8,072 bases of DNA from an uncultured bacterium (GTDB taxonomy: Bacteria; Gemmatimonadota; Gemmatimonadetes; Longimicrobiales; RSA9): positions 1 to 8,072 of the forward strand of contig CALBZE010000014.1 in NCBI GenBank assembly GCA_937889645.1, given 5' to 3'. A program made the translations under genes and the position numbers. Positions 1 to 5,856 of this stretch are shown piece after piece; the stretch's first letter is position 1; each line of letters opens with the position of its first letter. The notes under the pieces were generated by a model. That model ran no database searches, had not been told where the DNA came from, and saw only the letters and a program-made list of their open reading frames with translations.

Positions 1-26
1 CCGCGCGCCACCGGCGCGCCGCCCCC

Positions 27-47
27 GCCGGCGGCGCAGCCGCCGGC
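27..47. other. GC-rich perfect hairpin at window edge
   Basis: A 9-bp perfect inverted repeat (27-35 with 39-47, GCCGGCGGC/GCCGCCGGC) surrounds a 3-nt loop. It could be the terminator hairpin of a gene lying left of the window, but there is no T-tract and the base composition is so GC-rich that chance is possible. No gene can be assigned to positions 1-79. The frame of the following small gene is open back to the window edge. Confidence 0.3.
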
Positions 48-115
48 CCACCGGTCCACCCCTTGCACCTCACGGCGCCGTGACGCAACCCGAACCCACA
101 CCCGTCCAGGAGATT

Positions 116-364
116 ATGGCCCGCTTCGACCGCATGCGCTACGACTACCGCGGTCCCGAATACGATGCCCGCTACGGCCGCTACGAGGGCGCCTTCGCGC
201 GCAGTTACGCGATCGAGCGTCGCGCGATCGAACGCGCGCGCCGTCTCGGCCGACGCCCCTCCGGCCGCCCGCGGCGATACGACGAGGGATACCTCTACGA
301 GGACCTCGAGTACTCCCGACGGTATCTGCCGCCGGCGATCCGTCGCAGCCGTCGCATGTACTGA
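116..364 (+). CDS. Small Arg/Tyr-rich hypothetical protein
   Basis: This is an 82-residue protein of unknown function. I count 23 Arg and 12 Tyr, and no Lys, Cys, Trp, His, Asn, Gln, Thr or Val. The first half has loose RY/GRY-type repeats (residues about 7-30), followed by a basic stretch rich in ER and RR and a tail of acidic/Tyr then Arg clusters. No signal peptide or membrane segment is visible, so it is probably cytosolic and perhaps nucleic-acid binding (inference from charge only). I prefer the ATG at 116 because AGGAG lies just upstream at 108-112 (spacing only 3 nt) and the distinctive composition begins there. A GTG at 80 would give 94 residues, and the frame is open to the window edge, so a longer N-terminus cannot be excluded. 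It converges on the HTH/zinc-ribbon gene. Confidence 0.55.
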   Translation: MARFDRMRYDYRGPEYDARYGRYEGAFARSYAIERRAIERARRLGRRPSGRPRRYDEGYLYEDLEYSRRYLPPAIRRSRRMY

Positions 365-426
365 GGATCACGTCGCCAGGATCCCCACAATGCGGCAGGG
401 AAGGCAGGAGACCATCGGGGAGAGCA

Positions 427-442
427 GGCCGGAAGTCCGGCC
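427..442. other. Short GC hairpin downstream of the Arg/Tyr-rich gene
   Basis: GGCCGG (427-432) pairs with CCGGCC (437-442) around an AAGT tetraloop, about 60 nt past the upstream stop codon. There is no T-run, so it is at best a weak terminator candidate. Confidence 0.25.
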
Positions 443-472
443 CCGTAGCCGACCCGTGCGCGAGTGAGCCGA

Positions 473-548
473 CGACGCCGGCACGGGCATGATCGTGCGA
501 CTTGGTCGGCCGACGCCGGCACGGGCGTGATCGTGCGACTTGGTCGGC
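473..548. repeat. Two tandem 38-bp direct repeats with internal dyads
   Basis: Copies at 473-510 and 511-548 abut without a spacer and differ at one base (A489 versus G527). Each carries nested dyad symmetry. In copy 2 the outer arms are GCCGAC (509-514) and GTCGGC (543-548), and the inner arms are GCACG (519-523) and CGTGC (532-536). Copy 1 has the same outer arms at 468-473 and 505-510, with three extra bases on the left. The pair sits between the convergent stops of the Arg/Tyr-rich gene and the HTH/zinc-ribbon gene. It could act as a transcript-end structure or be a small dispersed repeat family. Confidence 0.85.
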
Positions 549-584
549 GGGACTGCCTCCGAGAGCTTTCGCACCGCGCCCGGT

Positions 585-1130
585 CTAGCGCCGCCGCGCC
601 AGGAGCATGGCGATCGCGCCCACGGCAATGCCCAGCAGCGCCGCGCCGCCGATAATCAGCGCCCGATCCAGCCGGTAGGACGCGTCCGCGGGGATCGGCG
701 CGAGGCGGCCGGCGTCCCACTCCTGCTCGACCGTGGCGTCCGGCTCGGCCCAGGAGAGGTCTTCTGGCTGGGGCCGCTCTTCCGTGCGCGCGGGTGCCGC
801 GGTGTCGAAGGATTCGGCGGGAGCGTCGGCCGACCGCGCCTCCCCGCGAACGGGCACCGCGGGCTCGTTCGCCGGATGCACCGGGGTCGCTGCCCCGTCG
901 GCCGCCAGCCCGCAATCCGGGCACGTCGCCTGGCCCGCGTCTCGCCGCGAACGGTTGGTGTACACGAGCCCGGCGCCGCATGCGGTGCACGTCGATCCGG
1001 CCGGGAGGCCGCGCAGCGCGTCGTAAAGCGCGCGGCGGGAAAGGCCCAACCGGTTCGCGATCTCGCCCACGGAGGCGTCGGTTTCCCAGTAGAGGCGATT
1101 GACTTCGGCCGCGAGTCGCTCGTCCAGCAT
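585..1130 (-). CDS. HTH/zinc-ribbon protein with C-terminal membrane anchor
   Basis: This 181-residue protein has three recognisable parts. Residues about 18-42 form a helix-turn-helix of the resolvase/homeodomain-like kind (SVGEIANRLGLSRRALYDAL). Residues 48-73 form a zinc ribbon with two CxxC pairs (C48/C51 and C70/C73, 18 residues apart). A long acidic, Pro/Ala-rich linker follows, then one hydrophobic helix at about 157-178 ending in three Arg, which fits a tail anchor with the N-terminal domains in the cytoplasm. The ATG at 1130 has GGAGG at 1136-1140 on the minus strand, five bases upstream, and a perfect TATAAT further upstream. The likely role is a membrane-tethered DNA-binding regulator, but target and signal are unknown. 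It is divergent from the outer-membrane barrel gene, which is a natural candidate target. The domains are clear; the function is inferred. Confidence 0.82.
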   Translation of the reverse strand: MLDERLAAEVNRLYWETDASVGEIANRLGLSRRALYDALRGLPAGSTCTACGAGLVYTNRSRRDAGQATCPDCGLAADGAATPVHPANEPAVPVRGEARSADAPAESFDTAAPARTEERPQPEDLSWAEPDATVEQEWDAGRLAPIPADASYRLDRALIIGGAALLGIAVGAIAMLLARRR

Positions 1131-1135
1131 GGGTG

Positions 1136-1140
1136 CCTCC
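1136..1140 (-). promoter_or_regulatory. Shine-Dalgarno of the HTH/zinc-ribbon gene
   Basis: GGAGG on the minus strand lies five bases before the ATG at 1130 and fixes that start. Confidence 0.7.
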
Positions 1141-1162
1141 CGGGGTCGGGGTCGAGATGCGC

Positions 1163-1188
1163 ATTATAGGCCGGCCCGACTTCGGCAA
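1163..1188 (-). promoter_or_regulatory. Candidate promoter of the HTH/zinc-ribbon gene
   Basis: The minus strand has a perfect -10 hexamer TATAAT (1163-1168), rare in DNA this GC-rich, placing transcription start near 1156 and giving a 5' leader of about 25 nt. The best upstream hexamer is TTGCCG (1183-1188), but its 14-nt spacing is short. The -35 is therefore weak, or an activator or alternative sigma factor is involved. Confidence 0.45.
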
Positions 1189-1200
1189 GATAAGCCGGCC
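1169..1200. promoter_or_regulatory. Inverted repeat in the divergent gap, possible operator
   Basis: GGCCGGC (1169-1175) and GCCGGCC (1194-1200) form a perfect 7-bp inverted repeat with an 18-nt spacer. It begins directly beside the TATAAT and covers the -35 region of the HTH/zinc-ribbon gene, as an autoregulatory operator would. The arms are GC-only, so chance cannot be excluded. Confidence 0.3.
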
Positions 1201-1289
1201 GGTCGCGAGTAACCAGTGAAACCTCGACGGCGCGGCGTGCGTAGACCAGGATCCGGAATCGTCGTTCAACTCCGCCCCGAGCTCCGACC

Positions 1290-3479
1290 ATGTGGGCCGT
1301 CATCGCGGCAGCTCTGACCTTCCAGGTCCAGATCCACGTCAACGTCCCGGGCGATCCGCGCCCGGACAGCATCACGGCGGTGCAGGACACGTCGCGCCCT
1401 CCGCCCGATTCCGCCACCCTCGCCACGGCGTATCTCGACCCGGACGCCCGACACATGGTCGAGCGGGCGCGGATCCGGCGCGACAGCGTGGATCGCGCCA
1501 TCACGAGCTACGAAGCCGTCGTGCGCGAGCACATCTCGGCCGGGATCCGCGCCTTCCGCCGCGACCGCGTCCTCTACCGGCGCGAGGCCGCCGGACGCAT
1601 CCGGTGGAACCATCTCTCGACGCCGGTCATCGAGGCGCTCGCGGCGCGCGAGGTCGTCCCCATCGCCCTGCCTGACGCGCGCGTCCCCGACGACCTGGAC
1701 GCGTATCTCCCCCACCTGGTCTACGACCCACGCGACGACCGGATGATGAGCCTCGGCGACGGCGAGTTCATCATCCACCCGCTCGCCGACGGGAGCGAGT
1801 GGGACTACCGCTTCGCGGCGGGCGACACGACGGTGATCCGCCTGCCGGACGGCCGGTCGATCCGGATCCTCGAACTGCGGCTGATCCCGCGCCGCGCGGA
1901 CCCGCGCCTGCTCCGCGGCGCGCTCCGGCTCGATGCCGAGACCCACGCGGTCGTCCAGGCCTATTTCCGCCTCGCCCGTGCCTTCGACCTGGAACGCGAC
2001 ATCGCACTCGTCGACGAGGACGATGCCGAAGATGTGGACGAAATCCCGAAGATCTTCAGGCCGATCCAGATCGAGGTGCAGTACATCGCGATCGAATACG
2101 GCCTGTGGGAGATGCGCTGGTGGCTGCCCCGGCTGATCGCGTTCGAGGGCGAGGTGCGTGTCGGCCCGCTGCTGAACATGCCGATCCGGTTCGAGCGGAC
2201 GTACAGCGATTACCGCGTCGAAGGCGACGCGACCGGGCTGCCGCCGGTCGAATCGGACATCGCAGGCGCGCCGCGCAAGTGTCGCGGCGACCGCTGCGTG
2301 TGCCGGGGCGGACGCTGTCAGCGCGTGCACGTCGTCATCCCGGACGACACGGCCTCTCTCGTCGCGAGCGAGCTGCTGCCGCACTCGATCTTCAAGGAAG
2401 GCGAAGTGCTCGCCGGCGCGGCGGAGCTGGAGGAGATCCGCTCACTCCTGAAGGACCTCCCGGGCCCGCCCGACGAAGGTCTGCGGCCGCGCCTGTACTG
2501 GGGCTTCGGCCGGCCGGGGCTGGTGCGGTACAACCGCGTGGAAGGGCTATCCGTGGGGGCGCGCGTCGAAGCCGGGATCGGCGCGTTCGACGCGGACCTG
2601 ACCGCGAGGATCGGCGTGGCCGACCTGGAACCCCGCGGGGAGCTCGGGATCGGCCGCGAGGCGTTCGGCCAGCGCCTCCGTCTGGCCGGTTACAATCGTC
2701 TTGCCGCCGTCGAGCCGGACGCGCGGCCGTTCGGGATCACGAACTCGGTCGACGCCCTCTTTTTCGGCCGCGACAACGGCGACTACTACCGCGCGTACGG
2801 CGTCGAACTGACCGGGCGACGCGCGGCGGACGGCATTCTGCGCGTCGACTGGCGGCTCTACGCCGAGCATCAATCGCCCGCGCCCTCGCACACGGACTTC
2901 AGCCTGCGCCGTCTGGTCGACGACGGCGTCCGATTCCGCGACGACTTCCTCGCGGACGAGGCCGACCTCTTCGGCGGGCGCCTGGCCGTGCGCCTCGCGC
3001 GCGGCCTCGACCCCACGGGGTTCCGCTGGAGCACGGAGCTGGCAATCGACGGCGCGACCGGCACCTTCCGCTACGCCCGCCCGTCCCTCCTCGCGCGCGT
3101 CGACTTCCCGTTCGTCGGGCCGCTGGTCGGGTCGCTCGAGGGCGCCGCCGGCACCTCCTTCGGAACGCTGCCCGCGCAGGCGCACTGGTTCGTCGGTTCG
3201 ACGTCCAGCGTCCGCGGGTACGACCCGCTGACCCTGCGCGGGACGAGGTTCGCCCGCGGGCGCGCAGAGGTCGCGACCGCGTTCCCCGCCGCGCGCGTCG
3301 CCCTTTTCACCGACATCGGCTGGGCGGGCGACGACGCGTTCTTCGACGGGGACCGGGCGATCCATTCCGCCGGGATCGGCGTGAGCTTCCTCGACGGGCT
3401 GCTCCGGGCCGACCTGGCGCGCGCGCTCCGCGACCCCGTCGGCTGGAAGCTCCACCTGTACTTCGACGCCGCGCTCTGA
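1290..3479 (+). CDS. Omp85/D15-type outer-membrane beta-barrel protein
   Basis: This 729-residue protein has a C-terminal half that reads as a barrel of the BamA/TamA surface-antigen D15 kind: alternating hydrophobic and polar strands, the family hallmark VRGY at 641-644 after a run of small residues, and a closing strand ending in aromatic/hydrophobic residues (LHLYFDAAL). RYNRVEGL at about 413-420 opens the barrel region and recalls the DUF5686-like barrels of Bacteroidetes. Residues about 60-320 are a periplasm-type beta-rich domain without clear POTRA repeats. A cysteine cluster (C331, C336, C338, C343) lies between the two. The N-terminus is a short hydrophobic stretch (MWAVIAAALTF) with little positive charge, so the signal peptide is weak. 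The ATG at 1290 is the only plausible start, because no start codon lies between it and the in-frame stop at 1242. Its likely site is the outer membrane. Its substrate, if it is a translocase, is unknown. Confidence 0.8.
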   Translation: MWAVIAAALTFQVQIHVNVPGDPRPDSITAVQDTSRPPPDSATLATAYLDPDARHMVERARIRRDSVDRAITSYEAVVREHISAGIRAFRRDRVLYRREAAGRIRWNHLSTPVIEALAAREVVPIALPDARVPDDLDAYLPHLVYDPRDDRMMSLGDGEFIIHPLADGSEWDYRFAAGDTTVIRLPDGRSIRILELRLIPRRADPRLLRGALRLDAETHAVVQAYFRLARAFDLERDIALVDEDDAEDVDEIPKIFRPIQIEVQYIAIEYGLWEMRWWLPRLIAFEGEVRVGPLLNMPIRFERTYSDYRVEGDATGLPPVESDIAGAPRKCRGDRCVCRGGRCQRVHVVIPDDTASLVASELLPHSIFKEGEVLAGAAELEEIRSLLKDLPGPPDEGLRPRLYWGFGRPGLVRYNRVEGLSVGARVEAGIGAFDADLTARIGVADLEPRGELGIGREAFGQRLRLAGYNRLAAVEPDARPFGITNSVDALFFGRDNGDYYRAYGVELTGRRAADGILRVDWRLYAEHQSPAPSHTDFSLRRLVDDGVRFRDDFLADEADLFGGRLAVRLARGLDPTGFRWSTELAIDGATGTFRYARPSLLARVDFPFVGPLVGSLEGAAGTSFGTLPAQAHWFVGSTSSVRGYDPLTLRGTRFARGRAEVATAFPAARVALFTDIGWAGDDAFFDGDRAIHSAGIGVSFLDGLLRADLARALRDPVGWKLHLYFDAAL

Positions 3480-3524
3480 GGACCGGGAGCGCACGGGCGC
3501 GGACGCGCGCCCCGAGACGCCTGG

Positions 3525-3560
3525 CGCACGTGCCCCGCTGCACCCCGCGGGGCACGCGCG
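3525..3560 (+). terminator. Strong hairpin after the barrel gene, probable terminator
   Basis: CGTGCCCCGC (3529-3538) pairs perfectly with GCGGGGCACG (3547-3556) around an 8-nt loop. One mismatch further out, three more pairs (3525-3527 with 3558-3560) lengthen the stem. It lies 45 nt after the barrel stop and 18 nt before the lipoprotein ATG. There is no T-tract, so it is either a T-less terminator or a structure that reduces read-through into the next operon. Confidence 0.5.
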
Positions 3561-3578
3561 TTGCACGCGTTCGTGGCC

Positions 3579-4016
3579 ATGAAGCCGCGTCATCCGGTCG
3601 CGCTCGTCTCGACACTCCCGTGCGTGGTCCTCGCGATGCTCGTCGCCTGCGGACCCGACGGCCGTCGGGAGTTCGTCCAGACGGCCGAGGAGCATGCGCT
3701 GGAAGAGGAGGCGCGGGAACAGTCCTCGGCCGCGCCCGACACGCGCAACGGCGTCCCGCCCGAGATCTACTACGACCTGACCCGCTACGATTGGTACCGC
3801 CGCGGCCAGCCGCTCCTCGTCGGCGGCCGGCCGTATCAGGCGACGGGCCGGCCCGAGCCGACCCTGATGCGCGAGTTCAAGGAGATGGGTCGCTACGAAG
3901 GCGTAACGTATTACGTCGTCGAAGGGTCGGAGGCGCCGCCCGACGTCGTCTACGTCCCCGTCTCGCCGGGGTACTGGCAACCGTTTGTCAACGCGGCGTC
4001 CGTCGACGTATCATGA
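3579..4016 (+). CDS. Hypothetical lipoprotein
   Basis: This is a 145-residue protein with a lipoprotein signal: MKPRH, a hydrophobic core, and lipobox LVAC with Cys24 as the predicted lipidated residue. Residues 25-58 are charged, Glu-rich and probably flexible. Residues about 60-145 look like a small folded domain rich in Tyr, Gly and Pro (DWYRRGQPLLVGGRPY, then VTYYVVEG, then VYVPVSPGYWQPF). I do not recognise a characterised family. I chose the ATG at 3579 because it starts the signal peptide cleanly. A TTG at 3561 would only add six residues and abuts the preceding hairpin. No good Shine-Dalgarno is visible. The stop is 4 nt before the adenosyltransferase ATG, so the two are probably co-transcribed. 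An envelope location beside a soluble B12 enzyme gives no clear functional link. Confidence 0.78.
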   Translation: MKPRHPVALVSTLPCVVLAMLVACGPDGRREFVQTAEEHALEEEAREQSSAAPDTRNGVPPEIYYDLTRYDWYRRGQPLLVGGRPYQATGRPEPTLMREFKEMGRYEGVTYYVVEGSEAPPDVVYVPVSPGYWQPFVNAASVDVS

Positions 4017-4020
4017 CGCC

Positions 4021-4581
4021 ATGAAGATCTACACGCGTACGGGCGACAAGGGACAGACCTCGCTCTTCGGCGGCGGCCGCGTCCCCAAATCCTCGCCGAG
4101 GGTCGAGGCCTACGGCGACGTCGACGAGCTGAACGCCGTCGTCGGGTGGGCGGCGAGCGTGAACGACGACCCGACGATCCGCGAGCGGCTCGTCTCGGTC
4201 CAGCCCGACCTGTTCGCGATCGGCGCGCACCTGGCCACGCCCCCGGCGCGCCCCGGGCGTCGCCAGCCGACGCTGCCGGCGCTCCCGCACGAGCGCGTCG
4301 CCGTCTTCGAGCAATGGATCGACGAGGCGATGGCGGAGGCGCCACCGTTGCGCGCGTTCATCCTCCCCGGCGGCGTGCCGGCGTCCGCCGCGCTGCACGT
4401 GGCGCGCACGGTGTGCCGGCGCGCGGAACGGCGCGTCGTCGAGCTCGCGGAGACCGAGGACGTCGACCCCGGGATCATGGTGTACCTGAACCGCCTGTCC
4501 GATCTCCTCTTCGCGTTCGCGCGCCTGGCCAACGTGCGGGCCGGCGTCGAGGACGTGGTATGGGCGCCTCGCGAGTCGTGA
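4021..4581 (+). CDS. pduO: Cob(I)alamin adenosyltransferase, PduO/MMAB type
   Basis: This 186-residue cytosolic enzyme transfers the 5'-deoxyadenosyl group of ATP to cob(I)alamin, forming adenosylcobalamin for B12-dependent mutases, ribonucleotide reductase and similar enzymes. Family motifs appear in order: the N-terminal ATP-binding segment TRTGDKGQTSLFGG (5-18), EAYGDVDELNAVVG (29-42), ILPGG (114-118), the arginine-rich RTVCRRAERRVVEL helix (129-142) that lines the active site in PduO and human MMAB, and YLNRLSDLLFAFAR (155-168). Length is normal for the family. ATG 4021 gives the canonical MKIYTRTGD start, although no strong Shine-Dalgarno is seen, so it may be translated by coupling to the lipoprotein 4 nt upstream. 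Its 3' end overlaps the next gene by 22 nt. The symbol denotes the family; the pathway it feeds is not shown here. Confidence 0.95.
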   Translation: MKIYTRTGDKGQTSLFGGGRVPKSSPRVEAYGDVDELNAVVGWAASVNDDPTIRERLVSVQPDLFAIGAHLATPPARPGRRQPTLPALPHERVAVFEQWIDEAMAEAPPLRAFILPGGVPASAALHVARTVCRRAERRVVELAETEDVDPGIMVYLNRLSDLLFAFARLANVRAGVEDVVWAPRES

Positions 4582-5192
4582 ACGTCACCGGCCGCGCCGC
4601 GGCGATGATGGGCCGCGTCCTCTCGACGGCCATCCAGGCCGGGATCCCGGAGCATGGCGTCCGGTCCATCGAGGCCGCGCTCGGCGCAGCCTTCGCCGTG
4701 CGTGTCGCGAAGCTCGACGACGATCACGACCCCGCGTACCTGCACCCCGGCCGCACGGTCCTGATCCTGCTCGAGGACGTCGGCGTCGTCGATGCCGCGG
4801 TCCTCTCCGCCGCCGCGCTCGCCGAGACGCTCCAGCCCGAGCTGGCCGCGCCCGTGCCGGGCGATCCGGCGCTCGACCCGGCGTGCGCCGAGATCCTGGA
4901 GGAGGTGCCGATTCCCGACCGGGACGGCGAGCTGCTCCTCGAACGCCTCGTCGTCGCGTCCGACGCGGCGCGGTTGGTCGCGCTGGCCGAACGGCTCGAC
5001 CACGTCCGCCACCTCCACCTCACCGACCGGTCGCGCTGGACGCAGCTCCACGCCGAGACGTGCGACGTCTACCTCCCCATCGCCGCGCGTACCGACCCGA
5101 CGCTCGCGCGGCGGCTCGAGCGCTGGTGCGAGACCTTCGAAGCGCGGTTCCTGGGCGCATCCGACGAGCGCCGGCCCGGCGTGCGGGGGTGA
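4560..5192 (+). CDS. RelA/SpoT-type HD-domain-like protein, apparently degenerate
   Basis: This 210-residue protein overlaps the adenosyltransferase gene by 22 nt. ATG 4560 has GAGGA six bases upstream; a GTG at 4578 in a GTGA overlap is the alternative. Its order of segments matches my memory of the (p)ppGpp-hydrolase HD domain of RelA/SpoT proteins. DPAYLHP (57-63) resembles the EPY..HP segment. An IL..G..D..xL.AA helix (69-86) follows, then a VALAERLDHVRHL helix (140-152) at the place of LADRLHNMRT, then AETCDVYLPIAAR (165-177) at the place of ETMEIYAPLAHR. The first metal ligand, H62, is kept. The HD pair seems to be A88/E89, the following E-D is Q92/P93, and the later Asp is E144. It therefore looks like a hydrolase fold without the usual Mn site: a pseudoenzyme, nucleotide sensor or altered hydrolase. 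There is no synthetase domain. Homology is from memory, not a search. Confidence 0.6.
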   Translation: MGASRVVNVTGRAAAMMGRVLSTAIQAGIPEHGVRSIEAALGAAFAVRVAKLDDDHDPAYLHPGRTVLILLEDVGVVDAAVLSAAALAETLQPELAAPVPGDPALDPACAEILEEVPIPDRDGELLLERLVVASDAARLVALAERLDHVRHLHLTDRSRWTQLHAETCDVYLPIAARTDPTLARRLERWCETFEARFLGASDERRPGVRG

Positions 5193-5252
5193 GCGGGGCG
5201 GGCGCCGAGCGGGGCGGCGATGGTGACCTGAGCGCGCGTCGCCCGCATCACC

Positions 5253-5281
5253 CCGCCCCCCTTGCGACCCGTGCGGGGCGG
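5253..5281 (+). terminator. Possible terminator hairpin after the adenosyltransferase operon
   Basis: CCGCCCC (5253-5259) can pair with GGGGCGG (5275-5281) around a 15-nt loop, and a T-containing stretch (TTGCAGTTTCCTTG) follows. It sits about 60 nt past the last stop of the operon and just before the fdxA promoter region. The large loop keeps this tentative. Confidence 0.3.
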
Positions 5282-5309
5282 TTGCAGTTTCCTTGCGCTT
5301 TCCCACAAT
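5282..5309 (+). promoter_or_regulatory. Weak candidate fdxA promoter
   Basis: TTGCAG (5282-5287) and CACAAT (5304-5309) are 16 nt apart and sit in the least GC-rich part of this gap, 38 nt before the fdxA ATG. Each hexamer matches the sigma-70 consensus only partly. Confidence 0.3.
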
Positions 5310-5330
5310 CGTAGGCGAGAAGAATCCGGC

Positions 5331-5336
5331 GGGAGG
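5331..5336 (+). promoter_or_regulatory. Shine-Dalgarno of fdxA
   Basis: GGGAGG lies ten bases before ATG 5347 and selects it over an in-frame upstream start (5293) that would add 18 residues foreign to the family. Confidence 0.65.
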
Positions 5337-5346
5337 CTATCCAGCA

Positions 5347-5580
5347 ATGCCGTATGTGATTACCGAGCCCTGCATCGGCACCAAGGACGCGAGCTGCGTC
5401 GAGGTTTGCCCGGTGGACTGCATCTACGAGGGCGAGGACCAGTATTATATCCACCCGGACGAGTGCATCGACTGCGGCGCGTGCGAACCCGAGTGCCCGG
5501 TCACCGCGATCTTCCCGGACACGGACGTGCCGCCGGAGTGGAGCGACTACATCGAGAAGAATCGCGCACACTTCGAGTAG
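5347..5580 (+). CDS. fdxA: Seven-iron ferredoxin (3Fe-4S plus 4Fe-4S)
   Basis: This 77-residue acidic soluble electron carrier has its cysteines at 9, 17, 21, 25, 40, 43, 46 and 50. This is exactly the Azotobacter FdI/FdxA spacing shifted by one residue: C-x7-C-x3-CP in the first motif and C-x2-C-x2-C-x3-CP in the second. By analogy C9, C17 and C50 bind the 3Fe-4S cluster, C21, C40, C43 and C46 bind the 4Fe-4S cluster, and C25 is the conserved free cysteine. The family usually has 75-110 residues, so this one is among the short members, ending soon after the PPEW segment. It stands alone, with its own Shine-Dalgarno, a possible promoter and a hairpin downstream, so no redox partner is suggested by context. 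Confidence 0.95.
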   Translation: MPYVITEPCIGTKDASCVEVCPVDCIYEGEDQYYIHPDECIDCGACEPECPVTAIFPDTDVPPEWSDYIEKNRAHFE

Positions 5581-5601
5581 CGATGCGCGCGCACCCGCGC
5601 G

Positions 5602-5628
5602 GCGCCGGGTCCCCGCCGTGCCCGGCGC
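5602..5628 (+). terminator. GC hairpin after fdxA
   Basis: GCGCCGGG (5602-5609) pairs perfectly with CCCGGCGC (5621-5628) around an 11-nt loop, 21 nt after the fdxA stop. There is no T-tract. Its position suggests a transcript end. Confidence 0.4.
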
Positions 5629-5795
5629 GGCGCGGCCGTCGGCGTCGATCTCCTCCGGCAGCGACGCAGCGGCCGGGACCTCCTACCCGTCCTCTCCTGC
5701 ATCGACCAGAGCCGGAAGGTCATCCAGCGCCCCAACGCGGGATCGGATCCGTCGGCCGGCGGGTCGCGCCGGCGATGTGCACGGAGCAAACAGAA

Positions 5796-5834
5796 CGTGG
5801 CGTACGCGTCCCGCACAGGGACGTGTACGCCACG
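5796..5834 (-). terminator. 17-bp-stem hairpin, probable terminator of the small minus-strand gene
   Basis: Arms 5796-5812 and 5818-5834 are complementary over 17 positions with a single G-T wobble, around the 5-nt loop GCACA. Read on the minus strand, the stem begins 22 nt after the small gene's stop and is followed by TTCTGTTTG, a moderately T-rich tail. On the plus strand nothing T-rich follows. This is the strongest secondary structure I see in the window. The gap from 5629 to 5795 shows nothing else recognisable. Confidence 0.6.
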
Positions 5835-5856
5835 CATGCCGAGACCGTGTGCGGTC

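Noticed and set aside
473..548. CRISPR-like repeat
   Set aside because: Only two copies are present, directly abutting with no spacers, and there are no cas genes.
1266..2384. Long minus-strand open frame (372 codons) opposite the barrel gene
   Set aside because: It lies antisense to a gene with clear family motifs. Long antisense frames are expected at this GC content, and its protein has no recognisable domain.
2547..3980. 477-codon minus-strand open frame
   Set aside because: It is antisense to two supported genes, with no motif and a composition typical of GC-driven shadow frames.
1799..4024. 741-codon plus-strand frame overlapping the barrel and lipoprotein genes
   Set aside because: Its product is Arg/Pro/Ala-rich noise in the wrong frame. 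The barrel frame holds VRGY and the barrel strands, and the lipoprotein frame holds a lipobox.
4560..5192. Truncated pseudogene of a full RelA/SpoT protein
   Set aside because: The frame is intact with a good Shine-Dalgarno and a natural stop, and no remnants of synthetase or TGS domains follow. A stand-alone gene fits better.
4110..5306. 398-codon minus-strand open frame
   Set aside because: It is antisense to the adenosyltransferase and HD-like genes and is not domain-bearing.
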